NCBI GenBank assembly: GCA_002361365.1
Contig: DEST01000078.1
Coordinates: 1 to 25,197 of the forward strand
DNA length: 25,197 nt
Direction of reading: 5' to 3'
Source: Alphaproteobacteria bacterium UBA3307
Lineage (GTDB): Bacteria > Pseudomonadota > Alphaproteobacteria > RF32 > CAG-239
Shown: positions 21,011 to 25,197 of the stretch, piece by piece
Layout of the letters: each line of letters starts with the position of its first letter
Position numbering within the stretch: the stretch's first letter is position 1
Notes under the pieces: model-generated
Told to the model about the DNA's origin: nothing
Seen by the model: the letters and a program-made list of their open reading frames with translations, nothing else
Databases searched by the model: none
Program-made: the position numbers and the translations under genes

Positions 21011-22930
21011 ATGAAAAAAAACAAAGATAAGTCAGCTATAGAAATCAAAGGACAAAATGCAAAATATAAAACAGAAACAAGTGCTGAAATTGAGGCGCAA
21101 AAAAACATTGATTATGCTCCGAAAATCAGTATTATCATTCCGGTGTATAATGTGGAAAAATATCTGCGACAGTGTCTTGACAGCGTTGTAAATCAAACTT
21201 TGCGTGAGATTGAAATTATTTGTGTTGATGATGGTTCAACAGATTCCTCTTTAGATATATTGCAAGAATATGCCGCAAAAGATAAGCGCATTATAATAAT
21301 AAAACAGAATAATCAAGGTGCTTATCCGGCCAGAAATTGCGGTTTGGATAGTGCGCAAGGTAAATATGTAGGTTTTATCGACTCAGATGATGCTATTGCG
21401 CCGAATTATTATCAGATTTTATATGAAGATGCCGAAAAATATTCCGCAGAAATAGTGATTACCGATAACGTGTACGTAAAAAAGAATACAAAATACAATA
21501 AGAAAAAACTGGGAATCACTCCCGAACAAACAAAAATTTCCACTGTAGAAGAAAAAGGGAAAATCATTGTAGCAAGCGGTATAATGTGGAATAAGATTTA
21601 TAGGCGTGATTTTATTGAAAAACATCATCTAAGATGCCTTAATTTGCAAGCTGGCGGCGGTGATAATTATTGGACAACGTTATGCCTATTCTATGCAAAA
21701 AATATTGTTGTAAATCATCAAGCCAGATACGATTACATATTAAACGATGCTTCCATAACGCAATCCGTTAAAACTCGCAAAAATTTTGTTTTGTTTGAGG
21801 TTTATCAAGCTCTTGAAGACGAACTGCAACAACATACAGATAACTTGGAATGGCTTGAGTGGAAAAAATATATAAATCAACGTAAATTAGTAGATTTTAA
21901 GAATTATCACAACAATATGGCAGAAGATTGTAAAGATGAATTTTGGCAAACTGCACTCCAAAAACTGCAACCAACCATTATAATATCTCTCACCTCATAT
22001 CCGGCACGAATAAATACTGTTCATCAAACGATTGCTTCTTTGCTTGCACAAACAATTAAAGCCGATAAAATCATTTTATGGCTGGCAGAAGAACAATTTT
22101 TGCACAAAGAAAAAGACTTACCGCCGCAATTGCTTGCTTTGCAGAATGAGGGATTAGAAATTTGTTGGTGTCATGACATAAAGTCATTTAAGAAACTTGT
22201 TCCAACATTAAAAAATTATCCCGATGCTGTTGTTGTTACCGCTGACGATGATGTGTGTTATAATAAAGATTGGCTCGAAAAAATGCTGCTTTCATATATA
22301 ATGCAGCCGGAGGCAATTCACTGTCATCGTGCACATTATATCACATTTAAGGATAATAAATTGCTACCGTACAGGCAGTGGATTTGGAAAATAAAGAATC
22401 ACACCGCTTTATATAATTTGATATTTACCGGAGTTGGCGGTGTTCTCTATCCGCCGCACTGTTTGGCTCAAGATGTGCTTGATGAGAAAAAATTTATGAA
22501 CCTTTGTCCGCAAGCCGATGATATTTGGTTTTGGGCAATGGCCGTCAAAAACAATACGCCGATTAAGGTGGTTGAAAATAATATTACAAAACTGAACTTT
22601 ATTGACGGAACTCAAGAAAATGCTCTTTGGCATAGCAATGTCACCGACGGACAAAATGACATTCAAATGCAAAATGTTTTGCGCGAATATCCGGAAATAT
22701 TTGATAAGCTGAATAAATCAGCCGTTTCTCTGGATTTATTATATCACCAATCCACTGTTTCTTATAAGCTGTTTAGCTGTATTCCGCTCTTTACATACCA
22801 AAAACAGGGTAGGCACAAAACTTATAAAATCCTTGGACTTCCGGTGTGGAAAATCCGCAAAATGGCAAATAATATTACCACAAAATGCTATTGTTGCGGT
22901 ATTCCGCTCTTGAAAATCAGTGATAAATAA
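21011..22930 (+). CDS. Two-domain glycosyltransferase (GT2-type N-terminal plus second GT-A-like domain)
   Basis: Likely adds sugars to a surface glycan or LPS outer core in the cytoplasm. From the start at 21011 the protein has 639 residues. Domain 1 is a GT2 enzyme: I-I-I-P-V-Y-N (41-47), V-D-D-G-S-T-D (72-78) and the metal-binding D-S-D-D (124-127). Domain 2 (about 320-560) begins I-I-I-S-L-T-S-Y-P-A-R-I and has its own A-D-D-D-V (about 411-415) with W-L-E-K-M. The tail from about 580 carries three short K-x-L/I-x-G/C-I/L-P-L/V repeats. An upstream in-frame ATG at 20945 overlaps lptG but has no ribosome site, while 21011 has AAGGA 7 nt before it. Acceptor and donor are unknown. Confidence 0.85.
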   Translation: MKKNKDKSAIEIKGQNAKYKTETSAEIEAQKNIDYAPKISIIIPVYNVEKYLRQCLDSVVNQTLREIEIICVDDGSTDSSLDILQEYAAKDKRIIIIKQNNQGAYPARNCGLDSAQGKYVGFIDSDDAIAPNYYQILYEDAEKYSAEIVITDNVYVKKNTKYNKKKLGITPEQTKISTVEEKGKIIVASGIMWNKIYRRDFIEKHHLRCLNLQAGGGDNYWTTLCLFYAKNIVVNHQARYDYILNDASITQSVKTRKNFVLFEVYQALEDELQQHTDNLEWLEWKKYINQRKLVDFKNYHNNMAEDCKDEFWQTALQKLQPTIIISLTSYPARINTVHQTIASLLAQTIKADKIILWLAEEQFLHKEKDLPPQLLALQNEGLEICWCHDIKSFKKLVPTLKNYPDAVVVTADDDVCYNKDWLEKMLLSYIMQPEAIHCHRAHYITFKDNKLLPYRQWIWKIKNHTALYNLIFTGVGGVLYPPHCLAQDVLDEKKFMNLCPQADDIWFWAMAVKNNTPIKVVENNITKLNFIDGTQENALWHSNVTDGQNDIQMQNVLREYPEIFDKLNKSAVSLDLLYHQSTVSYKLFSCIPLFTYQKQGRHKTYKILGLPVWKIRKMANNITTKCYCCGIPLLKISDK

Positions 22931-22935
22931 GGCAA

Positions 22936-23652
22936 TCACAGTCCGCATAAATCGTGCACCACTTCGGCAGCCATAATCATACCTGCAACCGGCGGCACAA
23001 ATGCCGTTGAACCGGGAGTAGCGCGCCGTTTTGTATTTTCGACTTCCACTTCCGAATTATCTGCAGGTTTCAGCGGCATTTCTTCCGAATACACGACTTT
23101 AAGATGTTTGACACCCCGTCTGCGTAGTTCTTTACGCATAACATGCGCCAATGGACAAACCGCGGTTTTATAAATATCTGCCACCTTGAACATCGCCGGA
23201 TTCTGCTTATTTCCCGTTCCCATTGCCGAGATAATCGGCACTCCGGCATTTTGCGCTGCCAGAACTAATCCGATTTTACCGCTGACCGTATCAATCGCAT
23301 CAACCACATAATCATATTGCCCAAAATCAAACTCAGAAGCATTTTCCGGCAAAAAGAAAGTATCGTATATCCGCACAATGCACGCCGGATTAATTTCCGC
23401 CACACGTTCCGCCGCAACCTTTGTTTTTGCCATACCAATAGTTTTATGGGTCGCTAAAATCTGTCGATTAAGATTACTTAAACTAACAGTATCATTATCC
23501 ACCAAATCGAGAGCACCTATTCCGGAACGCGCCAACGCTTCCACCACATATCCGCCAACGCCGCCAAGTCCAAACACCGCTACGCGTGAGCGTGCCAATT
23601 TAGCTATAGCTTCAACTCCAAACAACATTTCTGTCCGAATAAACTGATTCAT
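22936..23652 (-). CDS. tcdA: tRNA threonylcarbamoyladenosine dehydratase TcdA (ThiF/E1-like family)
   Basis: TcdA cyclises t6A37 of ANN-decoding tRNAs to ct6A. The 238 residues carry the E1-like ATP-binding Rossmann motif G-L-G-G-V-G-G (28-34), then N-L-N-R-Q-I (about 60-65) and D-A-I-D-T-V (about 117-122), as in YgdL/CsdL. A C-terminal segment with S-T-A-F-V-P-P-V-A-G fits the group. Related E1-like proteins (MoeB, ThiF, HesA) share these motifs, but length, the opening R-T-E-M-L-F-G-V-E and the absence of MoaD/ThiS genes favour TcdA. It starts 3 nt after murQ, with GGAGG inside the murQ end, so the two form an operon. It ends 5 nt from the convergent glycosyltransferase gene. Confidence 0.85.
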   Translation of the reverse strand: MNQFIRTEMLFGVEAIAKLARSRVAVFGLGGVGGYVVEALARSGIGALDLVDNDTVSLSNLNRQILATHKTIGMAKTKVAAERVAEINPACIVRIYDTFFLPENASEFDFGQYDYVVDAIDTVSGKIGLVLAAQNAGVPIISAMGTGNKQNPAMFKVADIYKTAVCPLAHVMRKELRRRGVKHLKVVYSEEMPLKPADNSEVEVENTKRRATPGSTAFVPPVAGMIMAAEVVHDLCGL

Positions 23653-23655
23653 CTT

Positions 23656-24540
23656 CTATTCATCCTCCAAAATCCGTCGCAAGATTCCCCCTTTTTGTCG
23701 TAATAATTCTTCCGCTTGGTCTTTATTGCAATTTTTTGCAATCATCACACACGCGATTTTTACATTTTGAGCCAACAATAATGTTTCGATTGCTTGTTGC
23801 TCCGAAACATTGCAAATTTCACACACATATCGCACAGCTCGCGCCCACAATTTTTCATTATGAATTTGCAAATCAACCATATAATTATGGTAGGTTTTGC
23901 CGATTCTGACCATTGCACCGGTTGAAAGCATATTTACTATCATTTTTTGCGCTGTTCCCGCTTTCATTCGTGATGAGCCGGATATAACTTCCGGACCGAC
24001 TGCGGCACACAAAAATATATCGGCATAAGGTTTGAATTTAGCCTCCGGATTCGATGTAATTGCAATAGTTAATACCCCTTTTTGCCGCGCCAATTCCAAA
24101 ACTTTACGCGTATATTCTGGATTTCCGCTGGCCGAAATAGCAACAACCGCGTCTTTTTCGGTCGGAGCAAAATCCATAAAATCCGCCATTGCAAATTCGG
24201 CACTGTCTTCAGCATTTTCCACAGCCGAACAGACAGCCTTTGCGCCGCCGGAAATATAGGCTTGCACCATACCGACCGGCACTCCGTATGTCGGCGTCAT
24301 TTCTGAAGCATCTAAAATCCCGATTCGCCCGCTGGTTCCACTGCCAAAGTAAGCCATACGTCCACCATTACGTAGTTTTTCTGCAATCAAATCAATAGCT
24401 TTTCCGATTTGCGGCAGAATTTTCTCTATTGTAATTGCGACCTTTTTATCTTCAGTATTGATAAGTCTGGCAATTTGCTCACCGTTTTGTATATCTATGT
24501 CAGTCGTGTCACAATTAATATTTTCAGTTATTGCCGTCAT
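23656..24540 (-). CDS. murQ: N-acetylmuramic acid 6-phosphate etherase MurQ
   Basis: MurQ cleaves the lactyl ether of MurNAc-6-phosphate to give GlcNAc-6-phosphate, in cell-wall recycling. The protein is 294 residues from the start at 24540. The SIS-domain phosphate loop is Y-F-G-S-G-T-S-G-R (about 64-72). It is followed by D-A-S-E-M-T-P-T-Y-G and A-V-E-N-A-E-D-S, which carry the two glutamates implicated in catalysis in E. coli MurQ. S-A-S-G-N-P-E-Y-T and S-S-R-M-K-A-G-T-A-Q-K are also family marks. An ATG at 24552 is in frame, but GAGGTGG lies between it and the second ATG, which makes 24540 the better start. Partners such as AnmK or a MurP transporter are not in the window. Confidence 0.95.
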   Translation of the reverse strand: MTAITENINCDTTDIDIQNGEQIARLINTEDKKVAITIEKILPQIGKAIDLIAEKLRNGGRMAYFGSGTSGRIGILDASEMTPTYGVPVGMVQAYISGGAKAVCSAVENAEDSAEFAMADFMDFAPTEKDAVVAISASGNPEYTRKVLELARQKGVLTIAITSNPEAKFKPYADIFLCAAVGPEVISGSSRMKAGTAQKMIVNMLSTGAMVRIGKTYHNYMVDLQIHNEKLWARAVRYVCEICNVSEQQAIETLLLAQNVKIACVMIAKNCNKDQAEELLRQKGGILRRILEDE

Positions 24541-24607
24541 AATCCACCTCATTTCAATATGTTATTAAGTTATACCACTGATATTTTAACAAAACATAAA
24601 AAAAAGA

Positions 24608-24639
24608 TTGACATTTCATAAAAAATAATGATTATATGC
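24608..24639 (+). promoter_or_regulatory. Likely promoter of the tRNA-Tyr, tRNA-Gly, tuf unit
   Basis: A perfect TTGACA (24608-24613) is followed by an AT-rich stretch with imperfect -10 candidates (TTATAT 24632-24637 at 18-nt spacing, TATATG 24634-24639 at 20 nt). A more GC-rich segment follows, as in discriminators of stable-RNA promoters. It lies about 55 nt before the tRNA. The precise -10 is uncertain. Confidence 0.45.
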
Positions 24640-24692
24640 ATAGTGCGACCGGTAACGGTTTGCTTGACAAGCCCCTAGAGAAAGAACACAAC

Positions 24693-24778
24693 GGAGGGGT
24701 GGCAGAGCGGTCAAATGCAACGGACTGTAAATCCGTCGACTTTCGTCTACGATGGTTCGAATCCATCCCCCTCCACCA
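24693..24778 (+). tRNA. tRNA-Tyr (anticodon GUA), CCA encoded
   Basis: The acceptor stem GGAGGGG (24693-24699) pairs with CCCCTCC (24768-24774), followed by A and an encoded CCA (24776-24778). The anticodon GTA is at 24727-24729 in a loop flanked by CGGA and TCCG. A long variable arm follows, as tRNA-Tyr requires in bacteria. GGTTCGAATCC forms the T arm. Total 86 nt. Confidence 0.97.
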
Positions 24779-24824
24779 CTAAAATCTCTCTTAAGGGGTT
24801 TTTGATTACGATGTTAAGCTTTAA

Positions 24825-24898
24825 GCGGGTGTAGCTCAATGGTAGAGCAGAAGCCTTCCAAGCTTACTACGGGGGTTCGATTCCCCTCACCCGCTCCA
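24825..24898 (+). tRNA. tRNA-Gly (anticodon UCC), CCA encoded
   Basis: The acceptor stem GCGGGTG (24825-24831) pairs with CACCCGC before T and an encoded CCA (24896-24898). The anticodon TCC is at 24857-24859. GGGTTCGATTCCC is the T arm, and AGCTCAATGGTAGAGC is the D arm. It is 46 nt after tRNA-Tyr and 51 nt before tuf. Confidence 0.97.
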
Positions 24899-24949
24899 AT
24901 TTTCTTAACATTGTTTGGTCTTTAACATTATAAAATTAGGATAATAAAC

Positions 24950-25197
24950 ATGGCAAAAGAAAAATTTGAGCGGACGAAACCGCACTGCAACATTGGAACG
25001 ATTGGTCACGTAGACCATGGTAAAACAACCCTGACGGCGGCCATTACAAAAGTATTGGCAGAAGAAGGCGGAGCCAGCTTTACGGCTTATGACCAAATTG
25101 ATAAAGCACCGGAAGAACGCGCTCGCGGTATTACGATTTCGACGGCTCACGTTGAATATGAAACCAAAAACCGCCACTATGCGCACGTTGACTGCCC
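24950..25197 (+). CDS. tuf: Translation elongation factor Tu, 5' part (cut by window end)
   Basis: EF-Tu carries aminoacyl-tRNA to the ribosome as a GTP complex. The first 82 codons are present: M-A-K-E-K-F-E-R-T-K-P-H, then the GTP-binding P-loop G-H-V-D-H-G-K-T-T (about 19-27). The switch I region E-R-A-R-G-I-T-I-S-T-A-H-V-E-Y-E follows, and the window ends at D-C-P, the start of the D-C-P-G switch II motif. AGGATAA stands before the ATG. It is probably co-transcribed with the two tRNAs upstream, since no terminator is seen in between. Confidence 0.97.
   Translation, partial: MAKEKFERTKPHCNIGTIGHVDHGKTTLTAAITKVLAEEGGASFTAYDQIDKAPEERARGITISTAHVEYETKNRHYAHVDC

Overview
The window carries housekeeping genes of a Gram-negative bacterium: lipoprotein Pal, CpoB, KdsB, an LptG-type LPS exporter subunit and an autotransporter all need an outer membrane. 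It is AT-rich by eye (no computed figure). The gene types and some neighbourhoods (ComF tail, MraZ-RsmH-FtsL-FtsI, Pal-CpoB-TilS, a class IIA HAD protein of the DxW/YGV type, an LptG-like permease) suggest an alphaproteobacterium, possibly an uncultured or host-associated lineage. That placement is inference.

Layout. 1-408: the last codons of a ComF-like gene (+), then a small acyl-carrier-like gene (-) with its own terminator. 409-721: non-coding, AT-rich, holding a MraZ-type triple operator over a promoter. 722-4247: the start of the division and cell-wall cluster, mraZ-rsmH-ftsL-ftsI, which stops after ftsI. 4422-8395: pal (with terminator), then a separate unit cpoB-tilS-HAD-HIT, followed closely by kdsB (8411-9184). 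9284-16042: one very large autotransporter whose passenger has Chlamydia-Pmp-like GGA[I/L] and FxxN motifs and three copies of a roughly 160-residue module, two of them nearly identical in DNA. 16125-17352: two adjacent paralogous genes of unknown function behind their own consensus-like promoter. 17349-18116 (-): a short-chain dehydrogenase, divergent from gmk-cysK-lptG-glycosyltransferase (18205-22930). 22936-24540 (-): murQ-tcdA. 24608-25197: promoter, tRNA-Tyr, tRNA-Gly and the 5' end of tuf.

Most of the window serves the cell envelope: septal peptidoglycan synthesis (FtsL, FtsI), outer-membrane tethering (Pal, CpoB), LPS precursor synthesis and export (KdsB, LptG), surface glycan assembly (two-domain glycosyltransferase), cell-wall recycling (MurQ) and a surface protein (autotransporter). 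Translation functions are interspersed (RsmH, TilS, TcdA, two tRNAs, EF-Tu). The least explained parts are the autotransporter with its in-frame recombination-prone repeats, the unknown paralog pair beside it, and the acyl-carrier-like protein without the phosphopantetheine serine.
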